From: Ruegeria atlantica
GTDB lineage: Bacteria > Pseudomonadota > Alphaproteobacteria > Rhodobacterales > Rhodobacteraceae
Assembly (NCBI GenBank): GCA_013032095.1
Contig: WQBJ01000022.1
Coordinates: 1 to 60,077 of the forward strand
Direction of reading: 5' to 3'
Length of the DNA: 60,077 nucleotides
A model generated the notes under the pieces. That model had not been told where the DNA came from and made no database searches. It saw nothing but the letters and a program-made list of their open reading frames with translations. This document shows, piece by piece, positions 7,438-16,255 of this stretch. The stretch's first letter is position 1; each line of letters starts with the position of its first letter. The translations under genes and the position numbers were made by a program.

Positions 7438-9195
7438 CTATTCTTCCTCGAACGGGTCCCATTCGTCTTCAACCTCGGGTAGGGCTTCGGTTTCGACTTT
7501 GGCCGCGCGCTGTTCGGGCGTTTCTATGTTCTTGATCCGGGCTTTGGGAAATTGAGCCAGAACCGCCTGCACCAATGGATGCGCACGGGCTTCGGCTTTC
7601 AACGCCTCTTCAACCGCGTTTTCCTTTTCATAGATTGTCTCACCACCGCCTTCGTTGACGACTGTGACCGCCCAGCGATTGCCTGTCCATCGCTGCAAGG
7701 CGGAACCAAGACGCTGGGCCAGTTGTGCTGAAGCGCGTTCGGTGGGTTGGAACTCGATGCGACCGGGTTGATAGGCAACCAGCCTCAAGGATCGTTTGAC
7801 CTCGTCCAGCAAAACGCCATCCCGGTTTGCGCGGATCAGTTCGACCACGTGGTCGAAGGTTGGATAGCGTGCCAGAGCCGCTTGCGCATGTTGCGCCAAG
7901 GCGGCGGACGGGGCGCCCGCCCCACCGCGCGCGGGCGCGGTGTATGAAGATGCCACCGGGGCCTGCGCTTGTACCGCAGCATTCGACGGAGACGGTATCC
8001 CGCCACCCGGTCCACCATTCGGGGGTTGAGGCGCGTCTTTCAGACGTTTGACCAACTCTTCCGGGCTGGGCAGGTCGGCCACGTGGGTCAGGCGAATGAC
8101 GGCCATCTCAGCCGCCATCATGGCGTTGGGCGCAGCCGAGACCTCTTCAAGCGCTTTCAGCAGCATCTGCCACATGCGAGTCAGAACGCGCATCGGCAGG
8201 GCCTCGGCCATCTGTTGACCGCGCGCTCGCTCGTCCGGGGATACGGTGGGGTCGTCGGCCGAGTCCGGCGTGATTTTGACAACGGATACCCAATGGGTGA
8301 TTTCGGCCAGATCGCGCAGCACGGCCAACGGGTCCGCGCCTTCGGCATATTGCCCGCCCAATTCGGTTAGCGCGCCAGCTGCGTCGCCGCGCAGGATCAT
8401 GTCCATCAGGTCCAGCACGCGCCCGCGATCAGCCAGACCCAACATCGCGCGCACCTGATCGGCACTGGTTTCCCCCGCCCCGTGGGAGATTGCCTGATCC
8501 AATAGCGAGGTTGCATCCCGGGCCGAGCCTTCAGCCGCACGGGTGATCAGCGCCAGCGCGTCATCGGCGATCTGTGCGTTTTCCGCAGCCGCGATTTTGT
8601 TGAGCAGGCCGATCATGTCTTCGGGCTCAATCCGGCGCAGGTCGAACCGCTGACATCGGGAAAGGACCGTCACGGGCACTTTGCGAATCTCGGTCGTAGC
8701 GAAGATGAACTTCACGTGCTCGGGCGGTTCCTCAAGCGTCTTGAGCAGCGCGTTGAAGGCGCTGGTCGAGAGCATGTGGACCTCGTCGATGATATAAATC
8801 TTATAGCGGGCGCTTGCGGCGCGATAGCGGACGCTGTCGATGATCTCGCGGATATCGTTTACGCCAGTACGGCTCGCGGCGTCCATCTCCATCACGTCGA
8901 CATGGCGGCCTTCCATGATAGCCACGCAATGTTCGCATTGGCCGCAGGGCTCGGTTGTCGGCTTGCCCTCGCCATCGGGGCCGATGCAGTTCATGCCCTT
9001 GGCAATAATCCGCGCCGTAGTGGTCTTCCCGGTGCCGCGAATACCGGTCATGATGAAGGCCTGTGCGATCCGGTCAGCCTCGAACGCGTTTTTCAGCGTG
9101 CGCACCATCGCGTCCTGACCGACGAGGTCGGCAAAGGTTTCGGGGCGGTATTTGCGGGCAAGAACCTGATAGGCGGGGCTTGGCGTGTCGTTCAT
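7438..9195 (-). CDS. dnaX: DNA polymerase III subunit gamma/tau
   Basis: This 585-residue clamp-loader ATPase carries Walker A (GIRGTGKTTTARIIAK) near residue 51. The zinc-binding cysteines are in the NCIGP and CGQCEHC segments near 69-90, the Walker B DEVH box is IIDEVHMLS, and the sensor/arginine-finger region is LSRCQRFDLR. The C-terminal part beyond about residue 370 is proline/alanine-rich, then a tau-like domain ending in an acidic tail (EVEDEWDPFEEE). It loads the beta clamp and links two polymerase cores. No obvious slippery A-rich frameshift site for a short gamma form was seen. It heads the leftward dnaX-ybaB-recR group, 168 bp before ybaB. Confidence 0.97.
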   Translation of the reverse strand: MNDTPSPAYQVLARKYRPETFADLVGQDAMVRTLKNAFEADRIAQAFIMTGIRGTGKTTTARIIAKGMNCIGPDGEGKPTTEPCGQCEHCVAIMEGRHVDVMEMDAASRTGVNDIREIIDSVRYRAASARYKIYIIDEVHMLSTSAFNALLKTLEEPPEHVKFIFATTEIRKVPVTVLSRCQRFDLRRIEPEDMIGLLNKIAAAENAQIADDALALITRAAEGSARDATSLLDQAISHGAGETSADQVRAMLGLADRGRVLDLMDMILRGDAAGALTELGGQYAEGADPLAVLRDLAEITHWVSVVKITPDSADDPTVSPDERARGQQMAEALPMRVLTRMWQMLLKALEEVSAAPNAMMAAEMAVIRLTHVADLPSPEELVKRLKDAPQPPNGGPGGGIPSPSNAAVQAQAPVASSYTAPARGGAGAPSAALAQHAQAALARYPTFDHVVELIRANRDGVLLDEVKRSLRLVAYQPGRIEFQPTERASAQLAQRLGSALQRWTGNRWAVTVVNEGGGETIYEKENAVEEALKAEARAHPLVQAVLAQFPKARIKNIETPEQRAAKVETEALPEVEDEWDPFEEE

Positions 9196-9326
9196 ATCTG
9201 CTCTGTCGGATTCGGTTCAGGAATACAGCGTAGAGGCCCCCGCCGCCCACGTCCACAGCCGCCGTGGGCGATTTTCGGTTTGCACGGCAGATTGCCCGTC
9301 TTAAAACCGCCAGAGGAGGAGCTTCT

Positions 9327-9821
9327 GTGGGCCAGTTCGCAATACACTCTGTACAGGTGGGCAACGGAACCGTTGGCCTATCGCCATTGCCAGGGCGTGG
9401 TGGCGACTATGCTAAAGATTTAGATGCGGTTCGAAACTGGCAGCCGGATTTGGTAATTTCCATGACCACCGAGGTCGAGATGCTGCAAGAAGGTGCGGGC
9501 AAGTTCGGAGCCGATCTTTGCAGAGAAGCGATCGGCTGGGAGCATTTGCCGGTTGAAGATTTTGGCGCTCCTCCCGTGGCGATTGATAATGCCTGGGTCG
9601 AGGTAAGTGCATCAGCGGCTAATATCCTTACCCGTGCGGGCAAGGTGCTGGTGCATTGCCGCGGTGGTTGCGGGCGGTCGGGGATGATCGTTCTGCGCCT
9701 CATGGTCGAACACGGTGAACATCCCGACGCGGCGCTAGAACGCCTGCGCTCGGTGCGGCCCTGCGCTGTCGAAACCGATGGTCAGTTGGAATGGGCCGCG
9801 CGTCCTCTGCAGAATCGCTAG
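9327..9821 (+). CDS. Dual-specificity/tyrosine phosphatase-like protein (HCX5R)
   Basis: The 164-residue protein starts at the GTG at 9327. This start is decided by the strong Shine-Dalgarno AGAGGAGGAG at 9312-9321; an earlier in-frame ATG at 9264 has none. The signature HCRGGCGRSG holds the catalytic Cys111 and Arg117. An upstream PVEDFGAPP segment could supply the general acid (Asp78). The size is that of compact cysteine phosphatases. The substrate could be a phosphoprotein, a phosphoinositide-like molecule or RNA 5'-phosphates. It is divergent from dnaX and convergent with the riboswitch-controlled gene, so context gives no pathway. Confidence 0.85.
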   Translation: MGQFAIHSVQVGNGTVGLSPLPGRGGDYAKDLDAVRNWQPDLVISMTTEVEMLQEGAGKFGADLCREAIGWEHLPVEDFGAPPVAIDNAWVEVSASAANILTRAGKVLVHCRGGCGRSGMIVLRLMVEHGEHPDAALERLRSVRPCAVETDGQLEWAARPLQNR

Positions 9822-9822
9822 T

Positions 9823-10230
9823 TCAGAGCGCCACTTGTCGGTCCACTTGTTTTGCCTGCTGCAGTGCAAGGGCCGAAACCTCAAGCATGGCGCAGGGTGG
9901 GGGCGGCAACGTACCAGCGGGTCGCATGGTAAAGTCGAGGCCGAACAGCATATCCGCGTAATTGTCGAGCGCCTCAATCGAAGTGTCTGCGCTGGTGCCG
10001 CAAAAGATCCGAATCTGATCCTTTTCTGCCCGGAAGCGCGCGGTGCAGCCCTGCGCGCAATAGGTCAGTTCGCTGTTGCCATCGATCTCAAAGTCAGGAG
10101 TCGTCGCAGGGACAGCGGCTTCCATCGCCTGCACGACTGCGCGTGCCATCTGGGCCAGAGCTGGGCAGGTTTTGCCCGTCCGTTGGCACACGGTTGCAGT
10201 GAATTGGTGCGTCTTTGTCTTCCACATCAT
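9823..10230 (-). CDS. Cysteine-rich putative metal-binding protein (DUF1636-like), under B12 riboswitch
   Basis: The protein is 135 residues from the ATG at 10230 (GGAGG seven bases upstream; a second ATG follows at once). The open frame continues upstream through the riboswitch, but that part is not coding. Cysteines lie at 15, 22, 58, 62, 77 and 113. The arrangement TVCQRTGKTC ... YCAQGCTARFRAEKDQIRIFCG recalls DUF1636/COG5469, whose members often sit among cobalamin genes and may bind a metal or [2Fe-2S] cluster. No other cobalamin gene is in the window, so this is a stand-alone B12-repressed gene. A role in cobalt handling or B12 supply is inferred from the riboswitch, not shown. Confidence 0.75.
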   Translation of the reverse strand: MMWKTKTHQFTATVCQRTGKTCPALAQMARAVVQAMEAAVPATTPDFEIDGNSELTYCAQGCTARFRAEKDQIRIFCGTSADTSIEALDNYADMLFGLDFTMRPAGTLPPPPCAMLEVSALALQQAKQVDRQVAL

Positions 10231-10326
10231 ATTGCGCCCTCCGCGCGTAGGACGGGGGGCGTCGATCAGGTGTGACAGCGTGCTGACGACCTGCCCGGAC
10301 ACCCCGTCCGAGTTTCGGTTTTGGTT

Positions 10327-10518
10327 CGATGGCAGGTCTCCTGACTTGCGGGTCGTCGCTTTGCCGACCTTCCCAGCCTTGCGGCCAGTGGTACTTCGGC
10401 ATTGCTCACCGCTTACAGTTGCGGGGGCAGTCTCGGACTTGGTCCATTCCGATTTCCCGGTCAGGACCGCACCGTGTTCCCTTTTCATCCCGCCCCGGTA
10501 CCGGGGACGAGAACCATC
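10327..10518 (-). promoter_or_regulatory. Cobalamin (AdoCbl) riboswitch
   Basis: Read leftwards, the conserved cobalamin-riboswitch blocks appear in order: a GGTTCTCGTCCCCGG start, AGGGAACACGGTGCG, then the B12-box core GCCCCCGCAACTGTAAGCGG. ACCACTGG and the closing GACCCGCAAGTCAGGAGACC-TGCC follow. About 97 bases separate its end from the start codon of the cysteine-rich gene. Binding of adenosylcobalamin would be expected to shut expression off. The sequence match is strong. Confidence 0.93.
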
Positions 10519-10667
10519 ACGCAATCGCTAGCGGGTGCGAGTGGCCGGAGTCAAGCGCCAGTTGGTGTGGCGAAGTGGACGCGTGGTCATTTTGAATCGG
10601 GATTGACTTGTCGGGGCAAAAAATGCCGATTGGGCGAGTGAACTAATCAGTTCAGATTGAGGGTAAT

Positions 10668-11525
10668 ATGCTGGACACTGCGCAAGCCGTACTGACAGAG
10701 AACTTTTATTTCCCTTCCGGTGACACCCAATTGGCTGCCCGGCTGTATCAGCCGGTGGGCGAGCCACAAACCGCTGTGGTTCTCCACAGCGCGACCGGCG
10801 TACCGCGGGACTATTACCAACCTTTCGCTCGTTGGCTGGCTGCCGAAAGAGGCATGGCCTGCCTGACCTATGACTATCGCGACTTTGGCCATTCGCTGAG
10901 TGTGCCCCTGAAACAGGCGCAGGCCACGATGGCAGACTGGGCTTTAATCGACATGCCCGCCGCACGAACCGAAATGCGGCGGAGATTCCCCAACGTGCGG
11001 CAGTGGAGTATTGGTCATTCCGTCGGCGGGATGCTGGGGCCAGTGCAACCTGATATCGATCAGATCGACCGTATGATCTGTGTCTGTTCCGGCCCGGTTA
11101 CAGTGTCGGATCATCCCTGGCCCTATAGAGCGTTGGCATTGTTGTTCTGGTACGGCCACGCACCCTTGGCCGCCAAAGCTCTGGGCTATTTGCCGGGGAA
11201 GGCGTTGGGGTTCGGTGCGGACTTGCCTGCCAGTGTCTATTGGCAGTGGCGCAGTTGGTGCACCGCGCCGCGCAACTACCTGCCCGAAGTTGGCGTGACC
11301 CTTCCCGAAGCGGGTTGGGCGCAGACGGATACGCCCGTGGATCTGTTCGCCTTTGAGGATGACGATCTTGTGCCGCAGAAAGCGGTTTGGCGTCTGGCCG
11401 ATCTGTATGGAGCGAACGCACGCCGCCATCTGTTGTCTCCGTCTGAGTTTGGCCTGCCCGAGGTTGGTCATATCGGTGCCTTCGCCCGTCGCAGCGCAGC
11501 CGTCTGGCCACGGTTAATCGACTGA
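10668..11525 (+). CDS. Alpha/beta hydrolase family protein
   Basis: This 285-residue cytoplasmic protein shows the alpha/beta-hydrolase pattern. An oxyanion-side motif VLHSATGVPRDYY is near residue 38. The nucleophile elbow GHSVGG has Ser118. A late acidic residue lies in DLFAFEDDDLVP and the catalytic histidine is probably in EVGHIGAF near the C-terminus. It resembles the COG4757-type predicted hydrolases. The substrate is unknown. It is transcribed away from the riboswitch gene and has no partner in the same direction. Confidence 0.85.
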   Translation: MLDTAQAVLTENFYFPSGDTQLAARLYQPVGEPQTAVVLHSATGVPRDYYQPFARWLAAERGMACLTYDYRDFGHSLSVPLKQAQATMADWALIDMPAARTEMRRRFPNVRQWSIGHSVGGMLGPVQPDIDQIDRMICVCSGPVTVSDHPWPYRALALLFWYGHAPLAAKALGYLPGKALGFGADLPASVYWQWRSWCTAPRNYLPEVGVTLPEAGWAQTDTPVDLFAFEDDDLVPQKAVWRLADLYGANARRHLLSPSEFGLPEVGHIGAFARRSAAVWPRLID

Positions 11526-11568
11526 ACATAGTCGACTGTTGAATGCGAATTTTTGGGGGAAATGAAGT

Positions 11569-11662
11569 GAGAGGTTGGACATCGACCCAAGCGGGGCTCG
11601 TTGTGGCTGCTTCCTTCCGGACCTGACCAGGTTGGCGAGGCGCTCGCCCGCGCCAACCTCTC
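11569..11662 (-). ncRNA. ffs: 4.5S signal recognition particle RNA (small SRP RNA)
   Basis: Read leftwards, the segment contains the universal SRP apical loop GGTCAGGTCCGGAAGGAAGC-AGCC. Complementary ends enclose it: GAGAGGTTGG at 11662-11653 pairs with CCAACCTCTC at 11578-11569, giving a long hairpin of about 94 nt, the size of the bacterial 4.5S type without an Alu domain. The RNA binds Ffh and guides membrane proteins to SecYEG. Precise ends may differ by a few bases. Confidence 0.95.
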
Positions 11663-11701
11663 AAGGCCGATATAGGGAATGGCCGGGGAAAAGACAACCC
11701 G

Positions 11702-13582
11702 TCAGAACGTCAATCGGATCAGCAGAAAGCCGTCATCGTCTTCTCCGATCACATGCGGTTTATACTCTGCTAATTCTTCCAGATGTGCTCGGGCCATGGG
11801 GCCGGTGCGCAGCAGCGCTGTTGCGCCGGGCAGAGATGTCAGGTGAAAGGGGCGAGCAGAGTGTTGCAATGGGTCTTGCGGCAAGGCGCCAGACAGGTAG
11901 TCCAACAATATGCGCTGGATTGGCAGTACGGGTAGAGCTACGGTCTCTGCCTGTTTGACAAAGGGGAAGTGGCCGCCGCCATTGGCGCGGTAGTTGTTCA
12001 GCGCAACGACAAAGCGCTGGCCGGGGGTCAGCGGGCGGCCACCGAGCTGGATATAAGAAATTCGTCGATGAGCGGGGTCGGTCAGGCGTCCACTGGCCTC
12101 ATAACGAGGAGGCTGTGACAGGTCAATCTGGTAGGTAAGTCCAAGCAATACATCAAAATTATGCCCTGCGCGATTGGAAGGGATCAGTTCGGATTCGTGC
12201 ACCGGCGTGATCTGGTTGTAAACTCCTGCGGACATTTCCAACCAATCAACGACCTGCTCGGCGGTCACTACCACGGCCTGCAATTCGTTAGGGAACAGAT
12301 ACAGATCGTTGACGTGACGCAGGCACAGCTGACCAGAGGGGACATCGGTAAAATGTCTGGGGCCTGCGCGCCCTCCGAACTTTGCGGGCGCGGATGCAGA
12401 CAGAATGGGCAATTCGGCAAGTGGTGTCCCGCGCAGATAAGGGCGCAGGGCCGCCGCTTGGGCCGCCGCGGCTAGGGTAAGACCCCGGTCAGGCACGCAG
12501 AAGCTGAAATAGCTGTGGAGAGGAAAATCGCTATGGCCTACGGGTCGCGCTGCGCGGCGGCGCGTTTCTGAATGCGCTGCAGAGAATAGGTGTGCCAGCT
12601 TAGGGTCTTCTGGGATTGGGGCTGGCGGTCCACTTGCTACCGCAGGACAGACAGATCGCAATTCGGTCTCGAGATTCTGCACCGCCCATTTTCCATTGTC
12701 CATGCGGTGTAGAATCAGGTCAATCACCCCCAGGTTTGATCCCGCTGCACCGGGCATGACCACGGGCTTTCCGTGCACCCGGCCCAATGTGGCGTCTACA
12801 TGTTCTAGGCCTTCATGCGCCTGACCCGGCAATGTCAAATGTGAGTGCCCTGCAATCAATGCATCGATGCCTTCGATGGCAGCAAGTGGGATAATCGCGT
12901 TTTCCAGATCCGGTTCCGGGTCAGCCGCCCCTAGGCCTGTATGCGCCAAGACAAAGATCAAGTCGCAGCCCTGTGCGGACAATTCCCGCACCTTTTGCCG
13001 GGCGCAGGACAATATATCTTCCGCAACGACTTGGTCCTTGAGCCGATGCGCTTCCCATTTCGTGGTTTGCGGTGGCAGCACCGAGAACACACCGAACTTT
13101 AGTGATATTCCTTGGTCTTCCTGATTGGTCGCCCGGGTGAGAATAACCTGATCCTGCCAAGCAGAGCCCACATCCTGGCGGTGTAAATTGCTGCAAATCA
13201 CCGGGCAGGCGGCGTCGGCGATCACGCGATCCAGATCATCCAGACCAAAGCTAAAATCATGGTTCCCCAGCCCGATGGCGTCGTAGCCAAGATCGTTGAA
13301 CGCCGTCATCAGGATATGCGGGGCATTTGCCGATTCAACAGCCCATTCGCCGACGGGTGTTCCTTGCAACGAGTCTCCGTTGTCAAACAACAGCACGATT
13401 GCGCCATCCGCCTCAGCTTCATCTCGCGCAGCGCGGATCAGAGTGGCCGTTCGGCTGAGGCCGATCGTGGGGTCCACCCTATCGGAATAATAGTCGAAGC
13501 CCTGAAGGTTCATATGCAGATCGGATGTCGCCAGAATCCGGATCTTTAGCGAGGTGCGCGATGGGGGAAGAGAACGTGGCAA
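11702..13582 (-). CDS. 2',3'-cyclic-nucleotide 2'-phosphodiesterase/3'-nucleotidase (CpdB-like), no signal peptide
   Basis: This 626-residue protein has an N-terminal calcineurin-like metallophosphoesterase domain: ATSDLHMNLQGFDY, FDNGDSLQGTPVG, LGNHDFSFG, VLAHTGLG and AGHSHL supply the metal ligands. The C-terminal 5'-nucleotidase domain is seen in NDLYLFPNELQAV and in the substrate-stacking region NNYRANGGGHFP. Characterised CpdB enzymes are periplasmic. Here the N-terminus (MPRSLPPSRTSLKIRILATS) has no hydrophobic signal sequence, so a cytoplasmic location or another export route must be considered. The gene stands alone, downstream of which (in its direction) lies the SRP RNA gene. Confidence 0.88.
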   Translation of the reverse strand: MPRSLPPSRTSLKIRILATSDLHMNLQGFDYYSDRVDPTIGLSRTATLIRAARDEAEADGAIVLLFDNGDSLQGTPVGEWAVESANAPHILMTAFNDLGYDAIGLGNHDFSFGLDDLDRVIADAACPVICSNLHRQDVGSAWQDQVILTRATNQEDQGISLKFGVFSVLPPQTTKWEAHRLKDQVVAEDILSCARQKVRELSAQGCDLIFVLAHTGLGAADPEPDLENAIIPLAAIEGIDALIAGHSHLTLPGQAHEGLEHVDATLGRVHGKPVVMPGAAGSNLGVIDLILHRMDNGKWAVQNLETELRSVCPAVASGPPAPIPEDPKLAHLFSAAHSETRRRAARPVGHSDFPLHSYFSFCVPDRGLTLAAAAQAAALRPYLRGTPLAELPILSASAPAKFGGRAGPRHFTDVPSGQLCLRHVNDLYLFPNELQAVVVTAEQVVDWLEMSAGVYNQITPVHESELIPSNRAGHNFDVLLGLTYQIDLSQPPRYEASGRLTDPAHRRISYIQLGGRPLTPGQRFVVALNNYRANGGGHFPFVKQAETVALPVLPIQRILLDYLSGALPQDPLQHSARPFHLTSLPGATALLRTGPMARAHLEELAEYKPHVIGEDDDGFLLIRLTF

Positions 13583-13757
13583 ACTTCTACTTTTGGCAGT
13601 TATATGTTAGGCATTTTCTCCAAAAAGTATAATAAGTGCAACTTGTAACGCGGACCTGCGATCATTTGACGGCCTCACGTTTCCGGACATCGAGAAATGC
13701 CATTGCACTGTCGCGGCAGCCGTGGCAGCCCTGTGCCAACGTTCCAGAGGATTTTCG

Positions 13758-14738
13758 ATGAAACACGCAGAACTTGTGACGTTTGGCAGCTCGGGGCTGG
13801 ATCGCGCGGCGCATATTCGCGGTGATGTCGAGAAATTGGCTCGGGTACGTGCACATCCAAAGGCGTCCTGCCTGTTGCTGTGGCGTGGCAAACCGCTGGT
13901 TCAGGGGGAAGGTCTGGATCAGCTGGGGCTCATTCCCATGTCGCACGGGTTGGTCGAAAGCGGGCCCGGCGGCAGCATCGAAGAGCCTGTGTTTCTGGGT
14001 CTTTCAGACGGCGAACCGGTCTTTGCTCTGGATATTTCGAACTGGTCGCCCGAGGGGATGGATATGTCGCAGATCGGCGGCTTTGTCGATCCGTCCGAAC
14101 AGCAGCATCCGGACTTGCCCCAAGGACATGTGTTTGCCGAGTTGCGCCGGATCATGACCCGCTTATCCGCCCGTGATGCGGAACTGGCCGCAGCGGCCAA
14201 GGCAGTTATCGGCTGGCACGAAACCCATCGGTTCTGCGCGCGCTGCGGTGCCGCCAGCGAGGTCTCGCAGGCCGGATGGCAGCGCAGCTGTCCAGAGTGT
14301 GGTGGTCAGCATTTCCCGCGTACCGATCCGGTGGTCATCATGCTGATCACCCACGGGGATTCGGTGTTGGTTGGCCGGTCACCGGGGTGGCCCGAGGGGA
14401 TGTACTCGCTGCTGGCCGGTTTTGTTGAGCCCGGTGAGACACTTGAGGCGGCGGTAAGGCGTGAGGTGATGGAAGAGGCAGGGGTACCCGTTGGCACGGT
14501 CAGCTACCTGTCCAGTCAGCCTTGGCCGTTTCCGGCATCGCTGATGTTTGGCTGCGCTGGAGAAGCGCTGTCACGCGAGATCACCCTTGATCCAGTGGAA
14601 ATCGAAGATGCAATGTGGGTTAGCAAACCTGAGATGCTGCAGGCCTTTGCCGGGGAGCACCCAAAATTGCTACCGGCTCGTAAGGGGGCCATAGCGCATT
14701 TCCTGCTGCAAAACTGGCTTGCGGATACGCTGGACTGA
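13758..14738 (+). CDS. nudC: NAD(+)/NADH diphosphatase NudC
   Basis: The 326-residue protein starts at the ATG at 13758, with AGAGGA at good spacing; an earlier in-frame ATG at 13722 lacks a site. The middle has a zinc ribbon, CARCGAASEV followed by CPECGGQHFPR. The Nudix box is GFVEPGETLEAAVRREVMEE. The downstream SQPWPFPASLM (SQPWPFPxS) signature is specific for NADH pyrophosphatases. NudC splits NAD(H) to NMN(H) plus AMP and removes NAD caps from RNA. The next gene follows 40 bp later and may be co-transcribed. Confidence 0.96.
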   Translation: MKHAELVTFGSSGLDRAAHIRGDVEKLARVRAHPKASCLLLWRGKPLVQGEGLDQLGLIPMSHGLVESGPGGSIEEPVFLGLSDGEPVFALDISNWSPEGMDMSQIGGFVDPSEQQHPDLPQGHVFAELRRIMTRLSARDAELAAAAKAVIGWHETHRFCARCGAASEVSQAGWQRSCPECGGQHFPRTDPVVIMLITHGDSVLVGRSPGWPEGMYSLLAGFVEPGETLEAAVRREVMEEAGVPVGTVSYLSSQPWPFPASLMFGCAGEALSREITLDPVEIEDAMWVSKPEMLQAFAGEHPKLLPARKGAIAHFLLQNWLADTLD

Positions 14739-14778
14739 CAAGATACTGAACCACTAGGGACGAAAACCACGAACCGCC

Positions 14779-15246
14779 ATGCAGTTTACAGCGCGCGAAG
14801 ATATTGAGGCCCCGATCAATTCGGTGTTCGAAATGGTTGCCGATTTTGAACGCTTTGAACGTATGGCGATGCGCCGCGGTGTCGAGGTGCGTCGGCTATC
14901 GGGCCATATGGGAGTCGTGCCGGGAACACAGTGGGAAACCGAATTCAAGCTACGCGGTAAGCCGCGTCATGTTGCGATCCAAATGGCCGAGTGTGAACCA
15001 CCGTCGCATATGAGGTTTGAAGCGTCCAGCAAGGGTATGAACGGGATGACGACCGTGGAGTTTCTGGCTTTGTCGCAGCGCCGTACCCGCCTGAACATTC
15101 AGATGTCGCTTGCCGCCAAGTCTCTGCCCGCTCGGCTGTTGCTGCAATCGCTGCGGCTGGGTCAGGCGCGATTCCGGCGTCAGTTTCAGATGCGGCTCAG
15201 CGAATTTTCCCGAGAAATGGAAAAGCGCCACCTGCATGGCAGCTGA
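14779..15246 (+). CDS. SRPBCC superfamily (START-like) protein
   Basis: This 155-residue protein begins with the START/polyketide-cyclase-like pattern FTAREDIEAPINSVFEMVADFERFERMA. A beta-sheet region and a long C-terminal helix rich in Arg/Gln (FRRQFQMRLSEFSREMEK) follow. The fold forms a hydrophobic pocket for lipids or aromatic ligands; the ligand is unknown here. It is 40 bp downstream of nudC in the same direction, so an operon is plausible though no functional link is evident. Confidence 0.8.
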   Translation: MQFTAREDIEAPINSVFEMVADFERFERMAMRRGVEVRRLSGHMGVVPGTQWETEFKLRGKPRHVAIQMAECEPPSHMRFEASSKGMNGMTTVEFLALSQRRTRLNIQMSLAAKSLPARLLLQSLRLGQARFRRQFQMRLSEFSREMEKRHLHGS

Positions 15247-15303
15247 CTGACTCGAAACACCTTTGGGCCTATAGTTTCAAATCAGGCAGCTCTTAACCAA
15301 CTG

Positions 15304-16137
15304 TTACCCACGCGGCTCGGCGGCGGGGTAGACGCCCAGCACTTCGACGTTGGTGGTGAAATGCTCCAGTTCGTCCATCGCGAGTTGCACGTTTCGGTCA
15401 TCGGGATGGCCGACGATATCGGCGTAGAACTGAGTTGCAGTAAAGGAGCCGTCGACCATATAGCTTTCCAGCTTGGTCATGTTGATGCCATTGGTGGCGA
15501 AGCCCCCCAACGCTTTGTACAGAGCCGCAGGAATGTTGCGAACCTGAAACACGAAGCTGGTGATCATGCCATGGGGGCCACGTCGGGACAGGTCTGCTTC
15601 GCGGGACATGACCAGAAAGCGGGTGGTGTTGTTGTCCTGATCCTCGATATGGCGGGCCAGCACGTTCAGACCATAGATTTCTCCGGCCAGTTCGCTGGCC
15701 AGTGCCGCCGAATGCAGTTCACCTTGCTCCGAGACCTCACGCGCTGCGCGGGCATTGTCGGGGCTGACGCGGCCGCGGATGTTGTGCTCTTTCAGAAAGC
15801 CCGCGCATTGCGGCAACAGAACCAGATGAGAATGCGCCTCGGTGATATCCTCAAGCGTTGCGCCCGGAACGGCCAGCAAGTTGATATGCACACGCACGAA
15901 GGCTTCGTCGATGATGTGCAACCCACTGTGGGGCAAAAGCCGGTGAATGTCGGCGACCCGGCCATAGGTGGTGTTTTCGACCGGCAGCATTGCCAGATCT
16001 GCCTCACCTGACCGTACCGATTCGATGACATCCTCGAACGTGCGGCAGGGCAGGGCTTCCATATCGGGGCGGGCATTGCGGCAGGCCTCGTGACTATAGG
16101 CGCCGGGTTCTCCCTGAAATGCGATACGTTTGGTCAT
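15304..16137 (-). CDS. pheA: Prephenate dehydratase
   Basis: This 277-residue monofunctional enzyme starts at 16137 (MTKRIAFQGEPGAYS), the normal family N-terminus. The catalytic domain runs to about residue 185 and contains the TRF motif in NNTTRFLVMSR. A C-terminal ACT domain (MITSFVFQVRNIPAALYKAL, then NMTKLESYMVDG) provides feedback control by phenylalanine; the usual ESRP loop is ESYM here, a variation typical of some alphaproteobacteria. It converts prephenate to phenylpyruvate in phenylalanine synthesis. No chorismate mutase domain is present. It is divergent from cycM, an arrangement also known from Paracoccus. Confidence 0.96.
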   Translation of the reverse strand: MTKRIAFQGEPGAYSHEACRNARPDMEALPCRTFEDVIESVRSGEADLAMLPVENTTYGRVADIHRLLPHSGLHIIDEAFVRVHINLLAVPGATLEDITEAHSHLVLLPQCAGFLKEHNIRGRVSPDNARAAREVSEQGELHSAALASELAGEIYGLNVLARHIEDQDNNTTRFLVMSREADLSRRGPHGMITSFVFQVRNIPAALYKALGGFATNGINMTKLESYMVDGSFTATQFYADIVGHPDDRNVQLAMDELEHFTTNVEVLGVYPAAEPRG

Positions 16138-16255
16138 TTGGTCGATTCCGTGCAACAAGTTCCAGAATTGGGCGTTTAGTCGCGGTGTCTATACCTTGCC
16201 TCTTGCAAGGGGAAGCCTTAGACACCCCGAAGACAGCTAAATGGACTCGCGATCA

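Noticed and set aside
7438..9195. Programmed frameshift in dnaX giving a gamma form
   Set aside because: No A-rich slippery heptamer with a following stem was seen. A single full-length product is the simplest reading.
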